NCBI RefSeq assembly: GCF_900112035.1
Contig: NZ_FOKC01000012.1
Location: 62,001-126,000 of the forward strand
Direction: 5' to 3'
Origin: Nocardioides alpinus
GTDB lineage: Bacteria; Actinomycetota; Actinomycetes; Propionibacteriales; Nocardioidaceae
Length of the DNA: 64,000 nucleotides
Shown here: piece after piece, positions 9,864-17,554 of the stretch
Layout of the letters: each line of letters opens with the position of its first letter
How positions within the stretch are numbered: the first letter of the stretch is position 1
The notes under the pieces: generated by a model
Told to the model about the DNA's origin: nothing
The model's database searches: none
Seen by the model: the letters and a program-made list of their open reading frames with translations, nothing else
Made by a program: the position numbers and the translations under genes

Positions 9864-10226
9864 TCAGTCCTGGCCGATCCCCGCGACCTCGTCCAGCCGC
9901 TGCAGGAGTGCGTGCGCCGCGAGCTCCACCTTCTTGTGCCGCCACTCGGAGGCGCGGTAGACGCAGGCGATCAGGCCACTGCGGTGGACGCGTCGGAAGT
10001 CGCCGTAGCCGAACGCGTGACGGGCCTTGGTCTCGTCGTTGGCGCCCTCGGTGAGTCCGAGGTGCCACGCGCCGTAGTCCTCCCACGAGTGCTTGTCGAG
10101 GTAGGCGTTCTGCGCCTCGGCGTCGGGCTGGCTCTCGCCCCAGTCGCTGTCCAGGACGTACTGCTTCGCCTCGATCAGCCGGCGCGCACGGGCGACGGCG
10201 GCGTCGTTGACGGCGTAGGCGGCCAT
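9864..10226 (-). CDS. Conserved actinobacterial hypothetical protein
   Basis: 120-residue soluble protein beginning MAAYAVNDAAVARARRLI, with the highly conserved-looking core HSWEDYGAWHLGLTEGAND and KARHAFGYGDFRRVHRSGLIACVYRASEWRHKKVELAAHALLQRLDE. I recall near-identical proteins across Streptomyces and relatives, none with a known role. The start at 10226 is chosen over one 23 codons upstream because the extra residues look like random translated GC-rich sequence. It lies 38 bp after the RumA-like gene in the same direction and faces the kinase gene stop with a 16-bp gap. Confidence 0.75.
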   Translation of the reverse strand: MAAYAVNDAAVARARRLIEAKQYVLDSDWGESQPDAEAQNAYLDKHSWEDYGAWHLGLTEGANDETKARHAFGYGDFRRVHRSGLIACVYRASEWRHKKVELAAHALLQRLDEVAGIGQD

Positions 10227-10264
10227 GCCGCCACCCTGCCCCGCGTCACGGCGCGGGACAACCC

Positions 10265-11506
10265 TCAGCGGCGCGGCTCGAGCAGGGCGACGCACTCCAC
10301 GTGGTGGGTCATCGGGAAGAGGTCGAAGGCGCGGATCGCGGTGAGCTCGTAGCCGTGCTCGGCGAAGATCGCCACGTCACGGCCCAGTGCCGCGGGGTCA
10401 CAGGCGACGTACGCCACGGCGCGGGGACGGCGATCGACGACCTGCTCGACCACGGCCCGCTTCGCACCTTCACGCGGCGGGTCGAGGACCACGAGGTCGA
10501 ACGGCTCGTCGAAGCCGGCCTTCAGCACCCGGTCCGTGGGTCCGCACTCGACGACGGCTGCCTCGAGGGCGGAGAGGTTGGCGCGTGCGTGCTGGCACGC
10601 CGTGCGGTCGGCCTCGACCGCGACGACGCGCGAGCCTGTCGCCTCGCCGACGAAGCGACCGAAGAGCCCGACCCCGGCGTAGAGGTCCAGCGCACGCTCC
10701 CCCGGCTGCGGCTGCAGCAGGTCGAGGACCGTCTCGACCAGTACCCGCGGTGCTTCGGGGTGGACCTGCCAGAAACCGTCCGCAGCCGCAGTGAAGGGGT
10801 GGGACCGGCCCGCAGCGACGACCTCGTGGATCACCGGGTCTCCCGAGGGGCGCTGGGCGCCCTCCCCGACCAGCAGCTCGCGCTCGGCGCCCTCCTCGAC
10901 CACAGAGCCGCCGGCCGGCGCGGGACGGGCCTCCTCCGTCGCGATCAGGCAGTCGTCCAGCGGCACCAGGTGGTGCGACCGGTGGGCGCGCATCGCCGGT
11001 CGGCCGTCCGGGAGCACGGCGTAGCGCTGGCGCGTGCGCCACCGCAGGCCGTCGTCGGGACGGCCGGCGACCGGCACGCCCTCGACCTGCAGGCCGGTGA
11101 CGAGGTCGGCGTCGGCGGGCAGTCGCCCCAGCCGGACCAGCTGCTCGCGCACCACGGCGGTCTTGAGCTCGCGCTGGGCGGGCACGGCCACGTGCTGGAA
11201 GTCGCAGCCCCCGCACAACCCCGGGCCTGCGACAGGACACGGCGCCGGCACGCGGTCAGGCGAGGGCGCCGTCACCGAGACGGCGTCACCGCGCCAGAAC
11301 CGGTCGCCGTCGGTGCCCTCGGTGATCTCGACGACCACGCGCTCGCCGGGGAGGGCGTGGCGGACGAAGACCACGCGCGACTCCGGCTCGGGCAGGCGGG
11401 CGACGCAGTGGCCGCCGTGGGCGACCGGGCCGACCTCGGCCTCGAAGCGCTCCCCGACCCGCGATCGGCCGCGCGCCTGGCGGGGGCGTGCCGTACGCCG
11501 GCTCAT
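10265..11506 (-). CDS. TRAM-domain 23S rRNA/tRNA (uracil-5)-methyltransferase, RumA/TrmA family
   Basis: 413-residue SAM-dependent RNA methyltransferase making 5-methyluridine. An N-terminal TRAM-like barrel (about 15-80) is followed by Fe-S cysteines Cys90, Cys98 and Cys101 (CPVAGPGLCGGC), then the SAM-binding ALDLYAGVGLFGRF and VVLDPPREGAKR. The catalytic nucleophile Cys369 is in YVACDPAALGRDV. It begins 19 bp after the permease gene; an actinobacterial gene order of TrkA-TrkA-permease-methyltransferase is familiar to me. The exact modified uridine cannot be read from sequence. Confidence 0.9.
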   Translation of the reverse strand: MSRRTARPRQARGRSRVGERFEAEVGPVAHGGHCVARLPEPESRVVFVRHALPGERVVVEITEGTDGDRFWRGDAVSVTAPSPDRVPAPCPVAGPGLCGGCDFQHVAVPAQRELKTAVVREQLVRLGRLPADADLVTGLQVEGVPVAGRPDDGLRWRTRQRYAVLPDGRPAMRAHRSHHLVPLDDCLIATEEARPAPAGGSVVEEGAERELLVGEGAQRPSGDPVIHEVVAAGRSHPFTAAADGFWQVHPEAPRVLVETVLDLLQPQPGERALDLYAGVGLFGRFVGEATGSRVVAVEADRTACQHARANLSALEAAVVECGPTDRVLKAGFDEPFDLVVLDPPREGAKRAVVEQVVDRRPRAVAYVACDPAALGRDVAIFAEHGYELTAIRAFDLFPMTHHVECVALLEPRR

Positions 11507-11525
11507 GCGGGGTCCCCTGGGGTGC

Positions 11526-13577
11526 TCACAGGTCGTCCACCTGTCGGCCGGGCTCCGGTGCGGCGACGCGACCGCGACGGAGGTCGCCCGCGTGCACCCG
11601 CTCCTCGTCGCGCTTCTCGCGCTCCGCGGCGACCAGCGACGACCGCAGCTGGTAGGGCACGGAGATGACCATGACACCGGGGGTGAAGAGCAGCCGACCC
11701 TTGAGCCGGAGGGCGGTCTGGTTGTGGAGCAGCTGCTCCCACCAGCGCCCGACGACGTACTCCGGGATGTAGACCGCGACGACCCCGCGCGGGCTGGCGC
11801 GGCGGATCTCCTGGGTGTACTCCACGACCGGGCGGACCACCTCGCGGTAGGGCGAGTGCAGCACCTTGAGCGGGATGTCGAGGTGGCGCTCGTCCCACTC
11901 CTCCATCAGACGCGTGGTCGCCTTGGAGTCGATGCTGACGTAGATCGCCTCGAGCACGTTGGGACGGGTGGCTCGGGCGAAGGCGAGTGCGCGCAGGGTG
12001 GGCTTGTGCAGCTTGGAGGCGAGCACGATCGCGTGGACGCGGGTCGGCATCACCTTGTCCTGCTCGTCGGCGGCGAGCTCGAGCTCGACACGGGCGTAGT
12101 GGCGCCCGATCGCCTGCATCAGGAGGAAGAAGAAGCCCATCGCCAGGATCGTGATCCAGGCGCCGGCAAGGAACTTGGTGAGCAGCACGATCACCAGCAC
12201 CACGGCCGTCATCCCGAGGCCGAAGGTGTTGATCGCCCGCGAGCGCATCATCCGGCGCCGGTTGGCCGGGTCGGTCTCGGTCCTCAGGTGTCGCGTCCAG
12301 TGGCGGATCATGCCGAGCTGGCTGAGGTTGAAGGAGACGAAGACACCGACGATGTAGAGCTGGATCAGCTTGGTCGTCTCGGCGTCGAAGACCCAGATCA
12401 GCAGCATCGACATGGCCGCCAGGAAGACGATGCCGTTGCTGTAGGCCAGCCGGTCTCCGCGGGACCCGAGCGACCGGGGCGCGAGGCCGTCCTGGGCGAG
12501 GATCGAGCCCAGCACCGGGAAGCCGTTGAAGGCGGTGTTGGCGGCCAGCACGAGGATGATGCCGGTGACGGTGATGACGAAGTAGAAGCCCGGCGAGAAG
12601 TGGTCGAACACGCCCGCCGCGATCTGCGCGATCACGGGGTGCTGGTCGTAGTCCGCGGGCACTGCGCCTCCCCCGGCGCTGCGCAACCGGTCGAGCTCGT
12701 GGGGGTCGACGTAGCGGATGGTCATCTGCTTGGCGAGCACGATGACGCTCATCATCATCGTGATGGCGATCAGGGCCAGCAGGAGGAGGGTGGTCGCCGC
12801 GTTGCGGCTCTTGGGCTTGCGGAAGGCGGGTACGCCGTTGCTGATCGCCTCGACGCCGGTGAGGGCCGCACAGCCCGAGGAGAACGCGCGCGCCAGCAGG
12901 AACATCAGCCCGACCTGCGTCAGCGGCTCCTCCCACCCGGGCGAGGGCTGGATCGTGAGTCCGGCGCTCTCCGCCTGCGGGAGGTCGCCGGCCAGGAGCC
13001 GCAGCAGGCCGTAGGCGCACATGCCGAGGATCGCGACCATGAAGAGGTAGGTCGGCACGGCGAAGAAGCCGCCCGACTCCCGCACCCCGCGCAGGTTCAT
13101 CGCGGTGAGGATCGCCACGGCCACCACGCCGACCGTCGCCTCGTGGCCGATGAGCGGCGGGATCGCGCCGGCGGCGTACTGGGCGGCGGACGAGATCGAC
13201 ACCGCCACCGTGAGGACGTAGTCGACGATGAGGGCGCTGGCCACGGTGATCCCGGCGTTGCGACCGAGGTTGACCGTCGCGACCTCGTAGTCCCCGCCAC
13301 CCGAGGGGTAGGCGTGCACGGTCTGCCGGTAGCTCGCGACCACGGTGAGCATCACCAGCGCGACGACGAGCCCGATCTTCCACGACCAGACGTACGTCGA
13401 CGTGCCGGCGATGGCGAGCATGATGAAGATCTCGTCAGGGGCGTAGGCCACCGACGACAACGCGTCGCTCGCGAAGACGGGCAGGGCGATGCGCTTGGGC
13501 AGCAGGGTCTCCCCCAGCTGGCTGCTCCGCAGCTTGCGACCCAGCAGGATCCGCTTGGACACATCGCCGACACTCAC
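11526..13577 (-). CDS. APC-superfamily permease, KimA-like (probable K+ uptake)
   Basis: 683-residue polytopic membrane protein with about 12 transmembrane segments in residues 40-480 and a C-terminal cytoplasmic domain of about 190 residues resembling a universal-stress-protein fold. The N-terminal PVFASDALSSVAYAPDEI, YPSGGGDYEVA and GVEAISNGVPAFRKPKSRNAA are typical of the KimA/YdaO group, high-affinity K+ transporters inhibited by c-di-AMP in Bacillus. Adjacent divergent TrkA genes support a K+ role. The GTG at 13575-13577 is chosen because the -10 hexamer TACGCT (13585-13590) lies 7 nt upstream. An amino-acid substrate cannot be excluded. Confidence 0.82.
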   Translation of the reverse strand: MSVGDVSKRILLGRKLRSSQLGETLLPKRIALPVFASDALSSVAYAPDEIFIMLAIAGTSTYVWSWKIGLVVALVMLTVVASYRQTVHAYPSGGGDYEVATVNLGRNAGITVASALIVDYVLTVAVSISSAAQYAAGAIPPLIGHEATVGVVAVAILTAMNLRGVRESGGFFAVPTYLFMVAILGMCAYGLLRLLAGDLPQAESAGLTIQPSPGWEEPLTQVGLMFLLARAFSSGCAALTGVEAISNGVPAFRKPKSRNAATTLLLLALIAITMMMSVIVLAKQMTIRYVDPHELDRLRSAGGGAVPADYDQHPVIAQIAAGVFDHFSPGFYFVITVTGIILVLAANTAFNGFPVLGSILAQDGLAPRSLGSRGDRLAYSNGIVFLAAMSMLLIWVFDAETTKLIQLYIVGVFVSFNLSQLGMIRHWTRHLRTETDPANRRRMMRSRAINTFGLGMTAVVLVIVLLTKFLAGAWITILAMGFFFLLMQAIGRHYARVELELAADEQDKVMPTRVHAIVLASKLHKPTLRALAFARATRPNVLEAIYVSIDSKATTRLMEEWDERHLDIPLKVLHSPYREVVRPVVEYTQEIRRASPRGVVAVYIPEYVVGRWWEQLLHNQTALRLKGRLLFTPGVMVISVPYQLRSSLVAAEREKRDEERVHAGDLRRGRVAAPEPGRQVDDL

Positions 13578-13584
13578 GTGCGAG

Positions 13585-13626
13585 AGCGTAGTCGCGCGCA
13601 CGCCGATCTCCGCGCTGGGCTACGGT
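13585..13626. promoter_or_regulatory. Back-to-back leaderless promoters for KimA-like and TrkA genes
   Basis: Two -10 hexamers face away from each other: TACGCT (13585-13590, leftward, 7 nt before the permease GTG) and TACGGT (13621-13626, rightward, 6 nt before the TrkA GTG). Only 30 bp separate them, so each -35 region overlaps the other promoter. The two polymerases should compete, or be co-regulated by one bound factor. Confidence 0.65.
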
Positions 13627-13632
13627 TCGGGT

Positions 13633-14295
13633 GTGCACGTCGTGATCATGGGCTGTGGCCGCGTCGGTTCGACGCTCGCCCGCAGCCTCGAGGACCGCAA
13701 CCACACGGTGTCCGTCATCGACAGCGAACCCGACTCCTTCCGGCGTCTGGGTCCTGAGTTCAACGGCGACAAGATCACCGGCTACGGCTTCGACCAGCAG
13801 GTGCTGGAGAAGGCAGGCATCCGGCGGGCGGACGCCTTCGCGGCAGTGTCGAGCGGTGACAACTCCAACATCATCGCCGCCCGCGTCGCACGCGAGACCT
13901 TCGGCATCCAGCAGGTCGTCGCCCGCATCTACGACCCGGGTCGCGCCGAGGTCTACCAGCGGCTCGGCATCACCACGGTCGCGACGGTCAAGTGGACGGC
14001 CGACCAGATCCTCCGCCGGATCCTCCCGGCGGGCGCCGAGCCCGACTTCCGCGACCCCTCGGGGACCATCCGGGTGGACCACATCCAGGTCCCGGAGGAG
14101 TGGATCGGTCACCGCACCGTCGACTTCCAGATGCAGTCCCGCAGCCGGATCGCCTGGATCGACCGACTCGGCGAGGGCATGCTCCCGACCCGGGAGACGG
14201 TGATCCAGGAGGGCGACATGCTGCACCTCGTCATGCGCGAGGAGCACGCGGCCCACGCCTACGCCGTGCTCGAGGCCGGCCCCGAAGACGACTGA
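13633..14295 (+). CDS. TrkA family K+ transport regulatory subunit (first copy)
   Basis: 220 residues: RCK-N Rossmann domain (GCGRVGS at 7-13, acidic end of beta-2 in VIDSEPDSF) binding NAD(H) or ATP, then an RCK-C domain from about residue 140. Such proteins gate Trk/Ktr channels or other K+ carriers from the cytoplasmic side. The GTG start lies 6 nt after the -10 hexamer TACGGT. It is the first of two trkA genes. No TrkH channel gene is in the window, so the divergent KimA-like permease is the likely partner (inference). Confidence 0.9.
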   Translation: MHVVIMGCGRVGSTLARSLEDRNHTVSVIDSEPDSFRRLGPEFNGDKITGYGFDQQVLEKAGIRRADAFAAVSSGDNSNIIAARVARETFGIQQVVARIYDPGRAEVYQRLGITTVATVKWTADQILRRILPAGAEPDFRDPSGTIRVDHIQVPEEWIGHRTVDFQMQSRSRIAWIDRLGEGMLPTRETVIQEGDMLHLVMREEHAAHAYAVLEAGPEDD

Positions 14296-14308
14296 CCGAC
14301 CCCCACAT

Positions 14309-14330
14309 CCGACCCAGATCCGACCCAGAT
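14309..14330 (+). repeat. Short tandem repeat between the two trkA genes
   Basis: CCGACCCAGAT is present twice in exact tandem (14309-14319, 14320-14330), flanked by degenerate copies, filling much of the 64-bp gap between the two trkA genes. Possibly replication slippage. No hairpin is seen, so readthrough from the first gene is expected. Confidence 0.6.
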
Positions 14331-14359
14331 CCGACACCGAAGCCAGGAGCACTGCACAC

Positions 14360-15031
14360 ATGCGCGTCGCCATCGCCGGAGCCGGAGCCGTGGGTCGCTC
14401 GATCGCGCGGGAGCTGATCGAGAACGGCCACCAGGTCCTCCTCATCGACAAGAACCCGTCCTCGATCCGCCCCGAACGGGTCCCCAACGCCGAGTGGCTC
14501 CTGGCCGACTCGTGCGAGCTGTCCTCGCTGTCCGAGGCACAGCTCGGCAAGTGCGACGTGGTCATCGCCGCCACCGGAGACGACAAGGCCAACCTCGTCA
14601 CCTCGCTGCTGGCCAAGACCGAGTTCGGCGTGCCGCGCACGGTGGGCCGGGTCAACCACCCCAACAACGAGTGGCTCTTCACCGAGGCCTGGGGCGTCGA
14701 CGTCAACGTCTCCACCCCGCGCATCATGTCCGCGCTGGTCGAGGAGGCCGTCTCGATCGGCGACCTCGTGCGCCTGTTCACCTTCCGCCAGGGCAACGCC
14801 AACCTGGTCGAGCTGACGCTGTCGGCGGACTCCCCGTTCGTCGGCAAGCCGAGCGGCCTGGTGCCGTTCCCGGACAACTGCGCGCTCGTCACGATCCTGC
14901 GCGACGGCCAGGTCTACACACCCGACGCCGAGCAGCCGCTCGAGTCGGGTGACGAGCTGCTGTTCGTGGTCCCGGCCGAGGTCGAGGCCGAGCTCGAGCG
15001 CCTGCTCTCCCCCGGCAGCCACCCCGGCTGA
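14360..15031 (+). CDS. TrkA family K+ transport regulatory subunit (second copy)
   Basis: 223-residue paralogue of the preceding gene: RCK-N with GAGAVGRS at residues 7-14, IDKNPSSI as the nucleotide-ribose end of beta-2 and VIAATGDDKANLVTSLLAKTEFG, then RCK-C from about 140 (ELTLSADSPFVGKP). Two non-identical RCK proteins next to each other, the CeoB/CeoC arrangement known in mycobacteria and Streptomyces, probably form a hetero-oligomeric ring on the transporter. It is expressed as the second gene of the trkA operon. It ends at a cluster of palindromic repeats. Confidence 0.9.
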   Translation: MRVAIAGAGAVGRSIARELIENGHQVLLIDKNPSSIRPERVPNAEWLLADSCELSSLSEAQLGKCDVVIAATGDDKANLVTSLLAKTEFGVPRTVGRVNHPNNEWLFTEAWGVDVNVSTPRIMSALVEEAVSIGDLVRLFTFRQGNANLVELTLSADSPFVGKPSGLVPFPDNCALVTILRDGQVYTPDAEQPLESGDELLFVVPAEVEAELERLLSPGSHPG

Positions 15032-15058
15032 GGGGCGTACGCCGCCGCCGCCCACGTC

Positions 15059-15226
15059 GCCAACTGGTGAGTTGGCGGACCAACCGGTGGGTTGGCCACG
15101 TTCCGCCGCTGCCCGACACGGGCGGAAGACCTACCCGTCAGTTGGTGGATCGGGTGGGCTTGCGAGCACGGATCCACCCCCCACGTCTGCCAACTGGTGA
15201 GTTGGCCGACCAACTGGTGAGTTGGC
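15059..15226. repeat. Cluster of 18-bp palindromic repeats, locus 1
   Basis: Palindromes built on GCCAACT-N4-AGTTGGC: units at 15059-15076, 15080-15095 (CCAACC-GGTG-GGTTGG), a degenerate unit near 15129-15146, then 15189-15206 and 15209-15226. Units come in pairs 2-3 bp apart, and each pair is preceded by a CCCACGTC-like word. The cluster fills the 243-bp gap between trkA (ending 15031) and the convergent DUF3159 gene (ending 15275). The same family recurs at 26799-26972. A transcript would fold into consecutive hairpins, so bidirectional termination or mRNA 3'-end protection is plausible. Confidence 0.85.
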
Positions 15227-15274
15227 GGGTGGGGGACGGACGAACGCAGGCGGGCAGAGGTCCGCACTGGCGGA

Positions 15275-16000
15275 TCAGGCAGGAGCAGCGTCGGGAGCGA
15301 CCGGCGTGCGGTTGCGCGACAACAGCCACACCATCGAGCCGAGCGCGGCCAGCTGCAGCGGCCAGCCGAGCACGATCTTCAGCACCCCGAGCGCGGCGAC
15401 CGCGGCGTCGGGGTCGATCGACCCGGACGTGCCCGCGAGCCAGATCGGTGCCTGTACGGCCACGCGCACGATGCAGGGCGCGACCAGCAGCCACGTGAGG
15501 CGACTGCACAGCTTCACGATCTGCCGGTCGGAGTGCCACGCGGTCGGGTCGCCGGTGATGCTGCCGACCATGAAGCCGACCAGCGGCCAGCCGATGAGGC
15601 AGGTGAAGGCGAGCACGATCGCGTACCCGCCGTTGTAGAGGATGCCGGGCAGGAAGTAGGCCAGCGCCTGGTCCTGCTCGGAGCCGCCCGCGGCGGCGGA
15701 GCGGTAGACGAAGTACCACCCGATGCCGATGCCGAAGAGCGCGTTGACGACGAACTGCACCGTCGAGCGCTGCACCAGACGGATCGCGAGGAGCACCAGC
15801 GCGGCGCCGATGCTGATCGTCAGGGCGAGGTTGAGGTCGCGCAGGGTCAGCCACGAGGCGGTGAACAAGATGGTGGGGACCGCGGCCTCGCCCATGCCGC
15901 GACGTCCGCCCAGGGCCTTGGTGAGCTGCTGGCGCACCACGGCCTCGACCGTCTCGGCCTCCACCCGGTCGGAGGTCGCGGCCGGTGTCGGATCGGTCAC
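15275..16000 (-). CDS. DUF3159 integral membrane protein
   Basis: 241-residue membrane protein with about six to seven hydrophobic helices between residues 40 and 235 (for example AAVPTILFTASWL, TISIGAALVLLAIRLV and FVVNALFGIGIGWYFVY). The QLTKALGGRRGMGEAAVPTILF N-terminus is the DUF3159 hallmark. Function is unknown, but the gene nearly always follows the OB-fold gene in actinobacteria. The GTG start (15998-16000) overlaps the TGA of that gene in a GTGA junction, so translation is coupled. An upstream in-frame ATG would lie wholly inside the OB-fold gene and is rejected. Confidence 0.88.
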   Translation of the reverse strand: MTDPTPAATSDRVEAETVEAVVRQQLTKALGGRRGMGEAAVPTILFTASWLTLRDLNLALTISIGAALVLLAIRLVQRSTVQFVVNALFGIGIGWYFVYRSAAAGGSEQDQALAYFLPGILYNGGYAIVLAFTCLIGWPLVGFMVGSITGDPTAWHSDRQIVKLCSRLTWLLVAPCIVRVAVQAPIWLAGTSGSIDPDAAVAALGVLKIVLGWPLQLAALGSMVWLLSRNRTPVAPDAAPA

Positions 16001-16365
16001 GGGCGCAGCTCGTAGCGCGGGTTGAACATGATCGGGTGGTCGTCGTGGCCCTGCCTGCCGATGCAGCCGGCCACCATGATCGAGCGGCCCGGGTCGACGC
16101 CGCTGATCCGGCGGCGACCGAGCCACACCACGGTGATCGTGCCGGACCCGTCGTCGAGCTCGGCCTCCAGCGCCGGCACGCCACCGCGCGGCCGGAGCGT
16201 CACTGTGCGCAGCACCCCGCTGACGACGACCTGCTCACGCTCGGGGGCATCGGCGATCGCCACGGCCTCCTCGGTCGTGTAGGACAGGCGCAGGTCACGC
16301 TGGTGCGCCTCCGAGCTGTCCGCCCACTTCGACAGCGCCTGACGCAGTCGGCTCTTCTCTCCCAC
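15997..16365 (-). CDS. OB-fold nucleic-acid-binding protein
   Basis: 122-residue protein with a short helical N-terminus (1-40) and an OB fold (45-120) showing VVVSGVLRTVTLRP, ALEAELDDGSGTITVVWLGRRRISGVDPGRSIMVAG and HPIMFNPRYEL. This resembles the OB domain at the end of RecG-like or aspartyl-tRNA synthetase-like proteins. It belongs to a stand-alone actinobacterial family lying between DUF3710 and DUF3159 genes. It starts 3 bp after the DUF3710 stop and overlaps the next gene by 4 bp, so it sits in the middle of a tightly coupled operon. Nucleic acid target unknown. Confidence 0.88.
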   Translation of the reverse strand: MGEKSRLRQALSKWADSSEAHQRDLRLSYTTEEAVAIADAPEREQVVVSGVLRTVTLRPRGGVPALEAELDDGSGTITVVWLGRRRISGVDPGRSIMVAGCIGRQGHDDHPIMFNPRYELRP

Positions 16366-16368
16366 GAC

Positions 16369-17007
16369 TCACCTCACTCGGCGGGCGTCGTCGGGCAGCT
16401 GCACCGGCAGCGGCTCGCCGACGGGCATGGCCTGCTCCCCGCGGCGTACGACGACCTGGGCGAGCGCGTCCTCCCACTCCGAGGTGTTCTCGGGGTCGAG
16501 CGCCGGGCGCCCGAGGAACGAGGCCCGCAGCATCCAGCGGTCACCGTTGATGCCGATGATGCGCGAGGGCTGGGTCGCCTCGGTGCCGTCGGGACGCTTG
16601 ACCGGCATCTGGCACACCAGCTCGGTGCCCCAGCGGCCCTCGCGCTCGGTGGCCTCGCCACCGCGGCGGGCCATGTCGGCGGCTATCTGGGGCCGTACGT
16701 CGCCCCACAGGTCGCCGTTGCGGGGGGCGGCGAAGGCCTGGAACTCACAGGCACCGTCGGACCCGGCGAGCATCACGGCCCGGACCTGCCCGGTCGGCTC
16801 GTCGACCTGGAGCCGCAGCTCGCGGTCGGCGATGGCGGGCACGAGCAGGGACCCGAGGTCGGCCCGATCGATGCCGTCGCCCTCGACCTGGGACACGTCG
16901 AACGGCCCCGAGGGCGGCGTGTCGGACTCCGCGGGGGTCGACGTCGGGTCGACGGCGCTCTCGGCGGCGGTGTCGGTGGACTCGCCTGCCTTGCGGCGGA
17001 ACTTCAC
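16369..17007 (-). CDS. DUF3710 protein
   Basis: 212 residues. A basic start (MKFRRKAG) is followed by an acidic, low-complexity stretch to about residue 45 and then the DUF3710 domain: GPFDVSQVEGDG, DLGSLLVPAIADRELRLQVDE, CEFQAFAAPRNGDLWGDVRPQI and GINGDRWMLRASFLGRPA. A family conserved between dut and the OB-fold gene in actinobacteria, with no known activity. The GTG start (17005-17007) has GGAG 7 nt upstream. It begins 37 bp after dut and probably belongs to its operon. Confidence 0.88.
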   Translation of the reverse strand: MKFRRKAGESTDTAAESAVDPTSTPAESDTPPSGPFDVSQVEGDGIDRADLGSLLVPAIADRELRLQVDEPTGQVRAVMLAGSDGACEFQAFAAPRNGDLWGDVRPQIAADMARRGGEATEREGRWGTELVCQMPVKRPDGTEATQPSRIIGINGDRWMLRASFLGRPALDPENTSEWEDALAQVVVRRGEQAMPVGEPLPVQLPDDARRVR

Positions 17008-17044
17008 GTCAGCACTCCATTTCGGTGGACATCGGTGGACCGGG

Positions 17045-17527
17045 TCACGAACGCGATCCGGTGCCAGTAGAACCGTAGCCCCCGGCGCCGCGGGACGAGT
17101 CGGGGAGCACCCCCACCTCCCGGAACATCGCTCGCTCGAACCGCTGGACGACCAGCTGCGCGATCCGGTCCCCGCGCGCCAGCGTCACCGCCTCCACCGG
17201 GTCGTGGTTGATCAGCAGCACCTTGATCTCTCCGCGGTAGCCCGCGTCCACGGTGCCGGGCGTGTTGACGATCGACAGGCCGTGGCGCGCCGCCAGGCCG
17301 GAGCGGGGGTGGACCAATGCGACGTAGCCGTCGGGCAGCGCGATCGAGATGCCGGTCGGGACCATGGCCCGCTCCCCCGGGGCGAGGGTCACGTCGACGG
17401 TGGTGTGGAGGTCGGCGCCGGCGTCGCCCGGATGGGCGTACGACGGCAGCGGCAGGTCCGGGTCGAGGCGGACGACGGCGATCTCGAGGTCAGCGGGAGG
17501 GTCCGGGGTGAGGTCGTGGTCGGGCAC
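17045..17527 (-). CDS. dut: Deoxyuridine 5'-triphosphate nucleotidohydrolase
   Basis: 160-residue trimeric dUTPase hydrolysing dUTP to dUMP and PPi, limiting uracil in DNA. All five motifs are visible: AHPGDAGADL, HPRSGLAARHG, NTPGTVDAGYRGE, RGDRIAQLVV and the C-terminal Gly-rich SSRGAGGYGSTG. The GTG at 17525-17527 is 10 nt from the -10 hexamer TATAGA shared with the divergent DUF3093 gene, so the leader is absent or a few nt. It heads the dut-DUF3710-OB-DUF3159 operon. Confidence 0.97.
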   Translation of the reverse strand: MPDHDLTPDPPADLEIAVVRLDPDLPLPSYAHPGDAGADLHTTVDVTLAPGERAMVPTGISIALPDGYVALVHPRSGLAARHGLSIVNTPGTVDAGYRGEIKVLLINHDPVEAVTLARGDRIAQLVVQRFERAMFREVGVLPDSSRGAGGYGSTGTGSRS

Positions 17528-17537
17528 GAGGACTGAA

Positions 17538-17545
17538 TCTATAGG
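17538..17545. promoter_or_regulatory. Shared palindromic -10 for two divergent genes
   Basis: The palindrome CTATAG serves both strands: leftward TATAGA (17538-17543) for dut and rightward TATAGG (17540-17545) for DUF3093. The two hexamers overlap by four bases and the start codons are only 27 bp apart, so polymerase can occupy only one orientation at a time. Both mRNAs would start at or within a few nt of their GTG. Confidence 0.65.
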
Positions 17546-17554
17546 CTCTGCGCC

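Noticed and set aside
15059..15226. Possible CRISPR array
   Set aside because: Units are 18 bp and nearly touch each other in pairs; there are no unique 30-40 bp spacers and no cas genes. They are palindromic intergenic repeats.
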